From CAKVLG01 sp045637805 (GTDB taxonomy: Bacteria; Bacillota; Clostridia; Christensenellales; UBA1242), in contig JAZUAE010000013.1 in assembly GCA_045637805.1 (NCBI GenBank), positions 1 through 64,000 on the forward strand: a stretch of DNA of 64,000 bases. Reading direction: 5' to 3'. The stretch's first letter is position 1. Every line of letters begins with the position of its first letter. Under the pieces are notes generated by a model. It saw only the letters and a list, made by a program, of their open reading frames with translations. It was not told where the DNA came from and ran no database searches. This document shows positions 43,139 to 51,271 of this stretch, piece by piece. Both the position numbers and the translations under genes were made by a program.

Positions 43139-43166
43139 AAAAAGAATGGCAGACGCCATTCTTTTT
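43139..43166. terminator. Bidirectional terminator
   Basis: 12-bp stem AAAAAGAATGGC / GCCATTCTTTTT, AGAC loop. It ends the glycerol operon and overlaps the stop of the convergent gene. Confidence 0.9.
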
Positions 43167-43983
43167 ATTGTGGTTGATCTTCTTTGTTAGGAGCAATGCC
43201 TGGTAAATTAATTTCTCCTGTGGCTATTTTTTTTATATACTCTTCGACTCTATTATAATTAATTGTGTTTATGTTAGAGTCAATCACATTTGTGCCATTT
43301 TGTATTTCGTTCAACTCATCTTTTGTAAAATAGGTTAAAGCAATCTCATCTAAACTTTGGTTTTCTATTACATTTAATAAATGACTTTCTAAATGCACTT
43401 TTGTTAAATATAAAGGTGATGGTCTAAATGTTTTATGTCTAAACGCATATTCTTTGTCGTTCACTTTTTGTAATTGTTTTTGAGGGTCGCCTTCTATGCA
43501 ACTATTTAATGCTTGTATATAAAGCGTTTTATTTTTGACATTGCGCTGTTCAAAAAGTTTTAAATCGTTAGCACCATTTGTTGTCAAATAGGTATAAAGG
43601 TTTTTAAATTCTCTTTTCTTATGTGAAAGTAAATTTGCTGCTTCACGTACGATATCGTATTCTTCATGAAGAGTTTTGCCAGGAATATCTGATTTTTCAT
43701 TACCATATCCTCTTTCAATATTACTACCCATTAAAGACATTTTGTAGTATAATTCATTTACATTGTTGTAATATTGATCAAAATAAACTTTAACATGTTT
43801 ATAGAAAGGGAGCAATTTCATGTTTTTTATTAATTCTTTGTATTCCTTTGTTTCCTCTTGTATTTGTTTCATTGTATCAAGAGGTCTTCGTAACTCTATT
43901 ATTTCAGAATAAGATTCCACAGCATTTTTTAAGTTTCTTACCAAATCAGATTTGTCAGGGTTTTTATATGCGTTATAATCCAT
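43165..43983 (-). CDS. Hypothetical helical protein
   Basis: 272 residues, not recognised. Predicted mostly alpha-helical and highly charged with heptad-like regions in the first half (RRPLDTMKQIQEETKEYKEL, VYFDQYYNNVNELYYKM), no membrane helix, signal peptide or cysteine motif (a single Cys). The start at 43983 is fixed by GGAGGTTGTTT. It is flanked by a terminator and by a divergently oriented broken gene. Confidence 0.6.
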   Translation of the reverse strand: MDYNAYKNPDKSDLVRNLKNAVESYSEIIELRRPLDTMKQIQEETKEYKELIKNMKLLPFYKHVKVYFDQYYNNVNELYYKMSLMGSNIERGYGNEKSDIPGKTLHEEYDIVREAANLLSHKKREFKNLYTYLTTNGANDLKLFEQRNVKNKTLYIQALNSCIEGDPQKQLQKVNDKEYAFRHKTFRPSPLYLTKVHLESHLLNVIENQSLDEIALTYFTKDELNEIQNGTNVIDSNINTINYNRVEEYIKKIATGEINLPGIAPNKEDQPQ

Positions 43984-44091
43984 AAACAACCTCCAAAACT
44001 TATTACATATATTATAATATATAATTGTAATAATTTCAATGGTTTATTGCAAATTAATATGTTGTATGGTAATATGAAAAGAGAGGTGTTT

Positions 44092-44550
44092 ATGCATAAA
44101 GATATTAAGATTAATCATATTATAGATTTTTAAAAACAAAATGGATATGACTGGAAAGGTAAAATTTTTTCATACGAAGAAAACAAAGAAGTTGATGCCA
44201 CAATGGAATATTTAAACAAATGGAAGTTTGATATAGAGTTTATGTTTGCGGGAAAAAGTTCTTTGGGTGTAGCAATAGATCATTTAGATTTTATAGTTGA
44301 CGAAAGTGGTAGAATAAAAGATCTTTCGAAAAAGTGGATGATGTATGAATCTAACATTTCAGAAGACGTTTTTAATGTAGTTAAAAAAGAAATAATTAAT
44401 GAAAAAGTTTGTATAATGAATAATGCGATGAGAAAAATATCTGACTTGCAGAAGAAAGAACAAGAAGTATGTTTGCAAGCAAATAAAGAAGTTGCTATAT
44501 GGGATAAAATTTTACAAGAAATAGAGAATCAAGAAAAATATGAAAAATAA
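44092..44550 (+). pseudogene. Hypothetical gene interrupted by an ochre codon at codon 14
   Basis: AGAGAGGTGTTT and an ATG at 44092 begin a frame that reaches TAA after 13 codons (MHKDIKINHIIDF), then continues in the same frame to 44550 (KQNGYDWKGKIFSYEENKEV...). The resumed frame is intact for over 130 codons, so a single T-to-A change in TTA (Leu) would restore a 152-residue protein. The break lies in a TTTTTAAAAA tract. A start at an internal ATG (44203) would yield only 115 residues. No family recognised. A point mutation, a sequencing error or recoding remain possible. Confidence 0.6.
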
Positions 44551-44574
44551 AAAGGAACCATTTGGTTCCTTTTT
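44549..44574. terminator. Bidirectional terminator
   Basis: 12-bp stem AAAAAGGAACCA / TGGTTCCTTTTT with a two-base centre, before the stop of lysS on the other strand. Confidence 0.88.
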
Positions 44575-44577
44575 GAT

Positions 44578-46140
44578 TTAAAATTTTAATAGCATAGTTG
44601 CTTTTTCTTTTCCGATAGCGGTTAGGAAGAGTCCCAGTTTTGGTCCTTTAGATGTGCCAAGTAAAAATTGATAAAGGATTTCAAAATATCTTTTTTGTAC
44701 TTGTTTTAAAGCTGCTTCGTCAAGATCGGGAGTTTTAACAACGGCATATAATGTGTTTTGAAGATCAGTTGTTGTCTCATAATCTGCTTTAAGAAGTTCG
44801 ACAGTTTTTGTTAACCATTCTTTTTCAGTTACATTTAATGTGTTATAGTATTCAATATTAGGTGTAGATAAAACATTTACCTGATAGTCTGTACCATAAT
44901 TTTCAACCCAGAATTTTGCGCGCTCTAAACGTTCTTTATATTGAACTGTTTTTGTGTCAACGCCTTCTTTTGTTAAAATTTCTGCAAGCATTTTTTCATT
45001 AAAATTCACAATAGGCAAGAATGTTGCGAGGTATGTGAAATTAGGATTTTTTAAGTACTCTTCAGTAACACCTGAAAATCTAATAAAATCACGGTTGCCT
45101 TCATCAATTCTGTTTTCAAAATAAGCTTTAACCCAACGGTCAAATTCGCTATAGAAACGAATAACATCGTTATCAAGAGCAATAAAGAAAGATTGATTTG
45201 GTTTATATTTAGAGTAAAACCACATAATAATGTGTTTGTCATAAACTGAAAGAAGGCTTGTAAGGGTTGTAACACCGCCCTTGCTAGAACTCATTTTAGC
45301 GCTACCGCCTTTGCTGCTAATAAAGTTATATCCATGATAAACTGGTGGTGTTATTCCAAAAATTTTCTTTGCTATTGCTTCAGCAACATCATGGCTTCCG
45401 CCAGCAGTAGAGTGATCTAATCCGCCTGTTTCAAACACAACATTTTCTTCACCCCAACGCATAGGCCAGTCAACTTTCCATTGAAGTTTAATGTTTCTAG
45501 CTGTTAATATGTTTGCCGTATATGTGTGTCCACATGCGCACTCGTATGTAAAATTACCAGAAACTTCATCATAAGATAAAATTTTAGTGCTATCTTTCCC
45601 ACAGCTTTCACAATAAACAGAAATAGGATAGTATTTATCTCTTTCACCTTCTTCAGCGTCTTGTGTTCGGAAACTGTCAATGATGTCAAAAATTTCGCCA
45701 CGTTTATCCATAGCATATTTTATTTTTTTTGCATATCTTCCACTTTGATATTCTTTTGATTGATAAATAACATCATCAAACTCAACACCCATTGCTTTAC
45801 ATTCGGATAAAAATCTTTCTTGAAAATCTTCTCCATAACTTTTATTCTTATCAAATGGACTTGGGAAACCAACATAAGGTTTTCCGATATGTTCTGCACA
45901 GCTTTCAGGCACGCCTGCTGGCACTTTTCTAAATCTGTCGAAATTATCTACTGAAATAAAAAATCTAACTTTTTTGCCGAGTTCACGTAGTTCTTTTGAA
46001 ATCATAAATGGTGTTACAATTTCTCTAAAGTTACCGATGTGTATAAATCCTGATGGGCTTACACCACAGGCAACGTTATAAACTTCCTCGTTTGGTCTTT
46101 TTTGAATAATTTCTAATGCAATTTCTCTTGCCCAGTTCAT
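44578..46140 (-). CDS. lysS: Lysyl-tRNA synthetase, class I
   Basis: 520 residues. Class I signatures are clear: HIGNFREI (HIGH motif) at about residue 35 and KMSSSKG at about 280, with the family's zinc-ribbon-like cysteine insert (CESCGK... CACGH) between. Class I LysRS is typical of Archaea and scattered bacteria, in contrast to the usual bacterial class II enzyme. It charges tRNA-Lys. AGGAG precedes the ATG. Confidence 0.96.
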   Translation of the reverse strand: MNWAREIALEIIQKRPNEEVYNVACGVSPSGFIHIGNFREIVTPFMISKELRELGKKVRFFISVDNFDRFRKVPAGVPESCAEHIGKPYVGFPSPFDKNKSYGEDFQERFLSECKAMGVEFDDVIYQSKEYQSGRYAKKIKYAMDKRGEIFDIIDSFRTQDAEEGERDKYYPISVYCESCGKDSTKILSYDEVSGNFTYECACGHTYTANILTARNIKLQWKVDWPMRWGEENVVFETGGLDHSTAGGSHDVAEAIAKKIFGITPPVYHGYNFISSKGGSAKMSSSKGGVTTLTSLLSVYDKHIIMWFYSKYKPNQSFFIALDNDVIRFYSEFDRWVKAYFENRIDEGNRDFIRFSGVTEEYLKNPNFTYLATFLPIVNFNEKMLAEILTKEGVDTKTVQYKERLERAKFWVENYGTDYQVNVLSTPNIEYYNTLNVTEKEWLTKTVELLKADYETTTDLQNTLYAVVKTPDLDEAALKQVQKRYFEILYQFLLGTSKGPKLGLFLTAIGKEKATMLLKF

Positions 46141-46229
46141 AATTTTCTCCTAACAATTTTTATAATTCTGATAATATCATAAAATTTATGGTTTGTCTAG
46201 TATTATTATTTTGTTAAATAATAATTAAC

Positions 46230-46258
46230 TTGCAATTTTAATACAAAAATGATATTCT
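46230..46258 (+). promoter_or_regulatory. Promoter placing the rsgA transcript start at its ATG
   Basis: TTGCAA (46230-46235), 17-bp spacer, TATTCT (46253-46258), six bases to the ATG at 46265. Confidence 0.6.
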
Positions 46259-46264
46259 TGCATT

Positions 46265-47278
46265 ATGATAGAAAACAATAGAGTAATTAAAGTTAATAGA
46301 AGTTACTGGGAAATAGTGCAAAACGGCAGTGTTGTAAGAGGTGTTATTAACAATTCTTATAAAGGACAAATGATGCCAGCTGTTGGTGATTTTGTTGTAA
46401 CTGAAAAGATTGATGAGGGTAGGGTATTAATTTTAGATTTGAAGCCAAGAATGAATGAGTTGGTTAAAGATTATGATGAAAAGAATCTAAGATTTACAAA
46501 ACTTGTTAATAGTGGCAGGCAGGTTGTAGCGGCAAATATAAATAAAATTTTTATAGTAACATCTTTAAATAAAGATTTCCACATGGGAAAACTTGAACGA
46601 TTTTTAATATTATCGGACATAAAAAAAGCAGAGAGAATTGTTGTTTTGTCTAAAGCAGATGTTTGCGATGATGTTGAAAAATATTTGAAAGAATTAAATC
46701 AACGTTTTCCGAAAATAAAAACTATTGTTACTAGCGGAAAAACTGGTGAAGGTTTAGATCTTTTATTAGAAGAATGGAAGAGTGGCGAAACAGCTGTTTT
46801 TATAGGTAGTTCCGGTGTCGGTAAAAGTACTTTGGTTAATACTCTTATTGGACAAGAAATTACAAAAACAAATGATGTACGAGCTCGTGATGATAGGGGT
46901 AGGCATACTACAAGTGCAAGTACTTTATTTGAAGTTGTTGGTGGAAGATATATTATAGATACTCCTGGGGTGAGAGAGGTTGGATTAGCCTCAGTTTCAG
47001 ATGAAGAATTATCAGAAATATTTGCCCTGATTGAGGATTCAGCAAAGGAATGTAAAAAGTATAAATGTACTCATACCAAAGAAGATGGCTGTGCTGTGAA
47101 ACAAGCTGTAGCAGGGGGAATGATAGACAAAAAAATATTAGAACGCTATATAAAATTAAATAACGCTAAATTAAGTAGAAAGAAAAACGCAAGCCAGAAG
47201 TCTTTGAAAGACGTTTCTAAAGCAAAATTAAAAAGAAACTATAAAAGAAAAAAACTAAGTGATGAGGAGTATTTTTAA
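46265..47278 (+). CDS. rsgA: Ribosome small subunit-dependent GTPase RsgA
   Basis: 337 residues. An N-terminal OB fold is followed by a circularly permuted GTPase domain: NKIFIVTSLNKDF (G4-like region), then P-loop GSSGVGKSTLVN at about residue 181, DDRGRHTTSAS, DTPGVRE, and a C-terminal zinc-binding knuckle with C-x-x-x-x-C ... H-x-x-x-x-x-C. RsgA completes 30S maturation around the decoding centre. There is no ribosome binding site; promoter geometry predicts a leaderless message. The stop overlaps the next start (TAATG). Confidence 0.96.
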   Translation: MIENNRVIKVNRSYWEIVQNGSVVRGVINNSYKGQMMPAVGDFVVTEKIDEGRVLILDLKPRMNELVKDYDEKNLRFTKLVNSGRQVVAANINKIFIVTSLNKDFHMGKLERFLILSDIKKAERIVVLSKADVCDDVEKYLKELNQRFPKIKTIVTSGKTGEGLDLLLEEWKSGETAVFIGSSGVGKSTLVNTLIGQEITKTNDVRARDDRGRHTTSASTLFEVVGGRYIIDTPGVREVGLASVSDEELSEIFALIEDSAKECKKYKCTHTKEDGCAVKQAVAGGMIDKKILERYIKLNNAKLSRKKNASQKSLKDVSKAKLKRNYKRKKLSDEEYF

Positions 47279-48057
47279 TGCAGCAAGAAATAAAAAATAA
47301 TATACAGGGCTCAAAAATTTACAGTGTAATATGTGAATCGGCTGTAGATAAATTGATACAAAGAGAAATTCCGAAATACAAAAAGAAAAAAGATGTAGAA
47401 CAATCCGTTAGGGCAAAACTGCACGCGTGGATAACAATGTTCTATGATAATTATAATAAAGTTTTAAAAAACATAGATGACGACAATATGGGTGATGAAT
47501 TTTTTAAACAATTAATAAAAACACACATATCAACCAAAGAAAGATTTGAATTTTTGCAAGAATTCTTTGATGATGTACAAAACGTTGTTGGGGAGGTCGG
47601 TTCAATAATTGATTTTGGTGCGGGGTTTAATCCTATAGCATATTTTTTGTATACTAATAATAAGAATGTTGAATACACGGCAATAGATGCAGAAAAGAAT
47701 GGTGTAGAGGCGTTGAATTTATGTTTTAAATCTATGGGAGTCAATGGCGTCGCTTTCGCACAAGATGTTTTAGATTTTAATATTGACAAAAAATATGATG
47801 TATGTTTTATGTTTAAATTATTGCCTTTGTTAGAGCAACAAAAACGAGGTTCAGCATTAGAAATAGTACGTAGAGTTAATTCTCACTTTTTGTGTATAAG
47901 TTATCCAACAAAAACGTTGTCAGGTAAAAACGTAGGAATGTATAATAAGTATAAAAATGACATTCAAACTATTATGCAGAATTGCGATGCCAAGCTGATT
48001 TTTGAAAAAGAATATAAAAACGAAATATTGTTTATATTAGAAAATAAAAAAAGCTAG
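47278..48057 (+). CDS. 16S rRNA (guanine-1405 N7)-methyltransferase-like protein (FmrO/Rmt family)
   Basis: 259 residues. An N-terminal helical region is followed by a Rossmann methyltransferase fold: SIIDFGAGFNPIAYFLY (SAM loop), an acidic YTAIDAEKNG, and then FKLLPLLEQQKRGSALEIV with LCISYPTKTLSGKNVGM. The latter two segments match the FmrO/RmtB signature (K-x-L-P-x-L-E-Q-Q and S-F-P-x-x-S-L-x-G-x-x-x-G-M). Characterised members methylate G1405 of 16S rRNA and give aminoglycoside resistance. Whether this divergent chromosomal copy does so is untested. It is coupled to rsgA through TAATG. Confidence 0.82.
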   Translation: MQQEIKNNIQGSKIYSVICESAVDKLIQREIPKYKKKKDVEQSVRAKLHAWITMFYDNYNKVLKNIDDDNMGDEFFKQLIKTHISTKERFEFLQEFFDDVQNVVGEVGSIIDFGAGFNPIAYFLYTNNKNVEYTAIDAEKNGVEALNLCFKSMGVNGVAFAQDVLDFNIDKKYDVCFMFKLLPLLEQQKRGSALEIVRRVNSHFLCISYPTKTLSGKNVGMYNKYKNDIQTIMQNCDAKLIFEKEYKNEILFILENKKS

Positions 48058-48069
48058 AGTTGCTTTTTT
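48047..48069 (+). terminator. Terminator after rsgA operon
   Basis: 8-bp stem AAAAAAGC / GCTTTTTT with a seven-base loop; overlaps the stop codon of the methyltransferase gene. Confidence 0.7.
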
Positions 48070-48097
48070 ATTTTTTTGAACGAGTTTAGTAAAGCGT

Positions 48098-48126
48098 TTG
48101 ACATAAATTTTTACAAATGATATTTT
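48098..48126 (+). promoter_or_regulatory. Promoter of the beta-helix lipoprotein gene
   Basis: TTGACA (48098-48103), 17-bp spacer, TATTTT (48121-48126), 75 bases upstream of the ATG. Confidence 0.65.
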
Positions 48127-48200
48127 AATATTAGTTAAAATAAATTACAAATATGAAAGTTTTTTAAATTTTAGTTAAAAATAATAAAAAGGAGAAAAAT

Positions 48201-49556
48201 ATGAAATTAAAAAAATTTTTATCATTTACTTTTATGTTCCTATTTGTTGTAACACTTTCTGTTGGACTTATAGGTTGTAAAAAGAATGATCACACTCATA
48301 GCTATGACCAAAACATAACATATTCGCTAAGTGAAGATGGTGAAAAGGCATATTTTCATGCTAAATGCTCTTGTGGTGACACTAGCAAAAAACAACTTTC
48401 CAACAATGAATATGTAGTTGCAAATCCAGAAAATGCACAAACAGTATTAAACGGAGACATTAATAATAAAGTTGTTTTCTTTACAAAAGGTGAAGGAGAT
48501 GGCGTTTACGGAGATTTAAAACTTGAAGTAACAAGAGAAACTTTATCAGCTATAAATGAATTTGACGCTTCAAATCCAAGAGTTAAAGGTGATAGTGTTT
48601 CACTTGAACAAAAAGACAGTTTGTCTGAAGGTGGAGCTTATCATTACACTAGAAATGTTGAAAATGTTACATTTATAGCGGTAGGATCACCAGTGTTTGA
48701 GGGAGTGTTTACTGCTCAATCAAAAATTTACTGGTTAGACGAATGGTTTAATGAAAAAACCGCTGGAATGACTGTGCCAGCTGAAAAAAGAAAAGATCCT
48801 ATTCGTGGTATTGAAAACAGAGATGGTGGTACTTCTGTAGGAGGATCAGCTTCTAAAGCTACAAGTATAACAAGTGAAGATGTTGCATACGTTCAACATA
48901 TAAATTTAAAAAATATTAAGTTTAAAGATATGAATTTTGAAGGTGCAAATGGACGTATGTTATTTGCTTATGCTACAGAGTCAGAAGTGAATAATATAAC
49001 AGTTGATAATTGTACATTTAACAATGATGAAACTCATTTGTCTTATGCATCTATACTTTTCACGACAAAAACTAACGCACCACAAACAATAATGAAAAAT
49101 GTAAAAGTTAATAATTGCGAAATAACAAAACATTATCAAGGTGTTAGGGTTGCAAATGCAAACAATGTTTCAATAACAAATAATACTTTTACGCAGACTA
49201 CACATAATGCAATCAATCTTCAAGAAGATGATGCTAGTGTTTCATTGTCTGGAAGAGTGCTTATTGAAGGAAATGCTTACATTAATATTTCTGAAAGACC
49301 TATAAGAACTTTAAAAGTAAAGAACGCAACAATTATTGTAAAAAATGAGATTTTTGAAAACGCAGCAGATGGAGATGAAATAATAAAAATAGGAGATAAT
49401 AGCAACAATTCAACAATTAGTTTAATAGATTGTGTTATTAGAGGTGAAGGTGGTGTTATCACAAAAATAAACAATATAAATTCGCTTCAATTAAACAATC
49501 CAACTAAAGCGTTAGTAATAATGAATGCAGGCAATTATGAATGGGTAAACACATAA
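48201..49556 (+). CDS. Lipoprotein with right-handed beta-helix (pectate-lyase-like) repeat region
   Basis: 451 residues. A lipoprotein signal peptide ends in LIGC, so Cys is lipidated and the protein is displayed outside the membrane. A short HTHSYD-containing domain with a CSCGD motif follows (residues about 30-70). From about residue 230 the sequence has regularly spaced INLKNIKFKDMNFEG / VNNITVDNCTFNND / MKNVKVNNCEITKHY / VSITNNTFTQTTHN units, diagnostic of stacked beta-helix coils with Asn ladders. Carbohydrate binding or lyase activity is possible; no catalytic set could be assigned. Own promoter and terminator. Confidence 0.82.
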   Translation: MKLKKFLSFTFMFLFVVTLSVGLIGCKKNDHTHSYDQNITYSLSEDGEKAYFHAKCSCGDTSKKQLSNNEYVVANPENAQTVLNGDINNKVVFFTKGEGDGVYGDLKLEVTRETLSAINEFDASNPRVKGDSVSLEQKDSLSEGGAYHYTRNVENVTFIAVGSPVFEGVFTAQSKIYWLDEWFNEKTAGMTVPAEKRKDPIRGIENRDGGTSVGGSASKATSITSEDVAYVQHINLKNIKFKDMNFEGANGRMLFAYATESEVNNITVDNCTFNNDETHLSYASILFTTKTNAPQTIMKNVKVNNCEITKHYQGVRVANANNVSITNNTFTQTTHNAINLQEDDASVSLSGRVLIEGNAYINISERPIRTLKVKNATIIVKNEIFENAADGDEIIKIGDNSNNSTISLIDCVIRGEGGVITKINNINSLQLNNPTKALVIMNAGNYEWVNT

Positions 49557-49559
49557 AAT

Positions 49560-49589
49560 AAAAAAGATGTCTATCAAGACATCTTTTTT
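49560..49589. terminator. Bidirectional terminator
   Basis: 13-bp stem AAAAAAGATGTCT / AGACATCTTTTTT, ATCA loop, between the lipoprotein gene and convergent miaA. Confidence 0.92.
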
Positions 49590-50481
49590 ATTTTTGTAAA
49601 AATTTTTCTATTATTTTTTTCGATTCTTCTAAATAGTTGCCTTTTTCATTTACCCAGTAAATATTTTTTTCTTTCCTAAACCAAGTCATTTGGCGTTTTG
49701 CAAAGTGACGAATTTCTTTTAAAAGTTCTTCTTTGTAAGATTTAAAAGAGTCGTATTTTCCAAGCAAATACCTTGTTGTATATCGATACTCTAAACCAAG
49801 ACCCTCCATGAATTCAGGTGTTGCCCCGTTATCTAGTAGATCTTTAATTTCTTCAACCATCCCATCTTTAATACGAATATCTAATCTTTCTTCAATTCTC
49901 TTGTATAAAATATTTCTATCAAAAGTTATGCCTATTTGTAATACATCATATCGTGGATTGTTTTGTGGTATATTGTTTTTTCCGCCTTTTACTTTTTCTA
50001 TCTGTCTAATTAGTCTTCTTGGGTTTTCCGGCTCCTTAACTTCTTTTACGCCCAAATCTTTTAATATTTTGACCAACTCTTGTGCGGACTTGCCTTCTAA
50101 ACTTTGTCTTAGTTTAAAATCGGGTTCTACGCTATCTAAGTCGTATCCTTCAATAATTGCCCTTGTATACAAACCAGTTCCTCCTACAATAATAGGGAGT
50201 TTGCCACGTTCAATTATTTCGTCTATTACTTTATAGGCTGCCTTTTGGTATTCTGCCAAACTATATGGAGTATTTGGCTCAATAACATCAAGCATGTGAT
50301 GAGGTATGCCTGCGATTTCTTCAGGTGTGACTTTACCTGTGCCTAGATCTAATCCCTTGTATATCTGTCGGCTATCCGCAGAAACAACTTCAGCATTGAA
50401 GATTTTTGCAAGTTCTATTCCAAGAGAACTTTTGCCAGATGCGGTTGTTCCAACTATTGCTACAATCTTATGCTTTGTCAT
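49588..50481 (-). CDS. miaA: tRNA dimethylallyltransferase MiaA
   Basis: 297 residues. P-loop GTTASGKSSLG at the N terminus, VSADSRQIYKGLDLGTGKVT (substrate and DMAPP site), HHMLDVIEP, GGTGLY and the late RQMTWFRK segment are all standard for MiaA, which puts the dimethylallyl group on A37 of tRNAs reading UNN codons. It overlaps the upstream XRE regulator gene by 14 bp, with AAGGAG inside that gene's end, so the two are translationally linked. Confidence 0.97.
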   Translation of the reverse strand: MTKHKIVAIVGTTASGKSSLGIELAKIFNAEVVSADSRQIYKGLDLGTGKVTPEEIAGIPHHMLDVIEPNTPYSLAEYQKAAYKVIDEIIERGKLPIIVGGTGLYTRAIIEGYDLDSVEPDFKLRQSLEGKSAQELVKILKDLGVKEVKEPENPRRLIRQIEKVKGGKNNIPQNNPRYDVLQIGITFDRNILYKRIEERLDIRIKDGMVEEIKDLLDNGATPEFMEGLGLEYRYTTRYLLGKYDSFKSYKEELLKEIRHFAKRQMTWFRKEKNIYWVNEKGNYLEESKKIIEKFLQK

Positions 50482-51091
50482 AATTTCTCCTTTTTGGTTT
50501 CGTGGTGGTTTTTTTAAATGGCTGTTTGAGGTAGTTAATAATAATTACGGTTTGTATAGGTAAACCGATTAAAAATATAAGCCACATATTTAACTCTATA
50601 TGATGGCAATAAATTGCAGTTATGAAAGACCATATCAATAAAGAATTTAAATAAATAAGAAACTTTTTATTACCAAATTTGTTATTGAAATAAAGGAGTA
50701 GCAAACTAGATACTGGTAATGCCCAAATAAATATTTGCCAGTAATTTTGGTTGTTGTATGAAGCAAGATATATAAATAATACAGTTGCTGTCATCCATAC
50801 AACCGCAATGGACAAAATTGTTATTAATATCTTCAGCGCATTTTGGTTGTTAGGTTTTAACTCATTAAACTCTTCAGGCTCGTGAGATTCTAACATATAT
50901 GTAACAGAAACGCCAAACGCTTTTGCTAAGCTCTCAAGTGTTTCAATGTCAGGTACGGCTTCCCCCTTCTCCCATCTGGAGATTGCTTTGTCTGAATAGT
51001 TTATTTTTTCAGCTAATTCAAATTGTGTTAACTTATTAAACTTTCTTAAACTTAATATATTTTGAGAAAGAATATTTTTGATGTTTTCCAT
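50468..51091 (-). CDS. XRE-family regulator with C-terminal membrane helices
   Basis: 207 residues. N-terminal helix-turn-helix (TQFELAEKINYSDKAISRWEKGEAVPDIETLESLAKAFGV, described here by its core IS-RWE-G) at residues about 20-58, then a linker and about four hydrophobic helices in the C-terminal 120 residues. Membrane-tethered XRE regulators of this shape are common in Bacillota, and may sense the envelope. The gene is transcribed ahead of miaA. There is no ribosome binding site; the promoter ends six bases before the ATG. Confidence 0.85.
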   Translation of the reverse strand: MENIKNILSQNILSLRKFNKLTQFELAEKINYSDKAISRWEKGEAVPDIETLESLAKAFGVSVTYMLESHEPEEFNELKPNNQNALKILITILSIAVVWMTATVLFIYLASYNNQNYWQIFIWALPVSSLLLLYFNNKFGNKKFLIYLNSLLIWSFITAIYCHHIELNMWLIFLIGLPIQTVIIINYLKQPFKKTTTKPKRRNYDKA

Positions 51092-51097
51092 AAGTTT

Positions 51098-51126
51098 ATT
51101 TTACTATATAATATACTAAATATCAA
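51098..51126 (-). promoter_or_regulatory. Promoter placing the XRE-miaA transcript start at its ATG
   Basis: Minus strand TTGATA (51126-51121), 17-bp spacer, TAAAAT (51103-51098), six bases to ATG. Both hexamers match consensus at five of six positions. Confidence 0.75.
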
Positions 51127-51271
51127 CCATAATTAATAAAATTCCCATCTGGCGAGAGTTGTGGAACTGACTCTATAGTGATGGGAAGGAGTTGAGAGTT
51201 GTATTGATAAAATTTGTTTGATATTAATGTGTGTTTTGTATTATTATAAAATAAATAGAAAGGAGTTGTAT

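Noticed and set aside
43080..43140. Short frame MAKLQVKNV, TGA, then ten more codons, taken as a possible recoded gene
   Set aside because: Too short, no ribosome binding site and no evidence that TGA is read as sense; long genes in the window all treat TGA as a stop.
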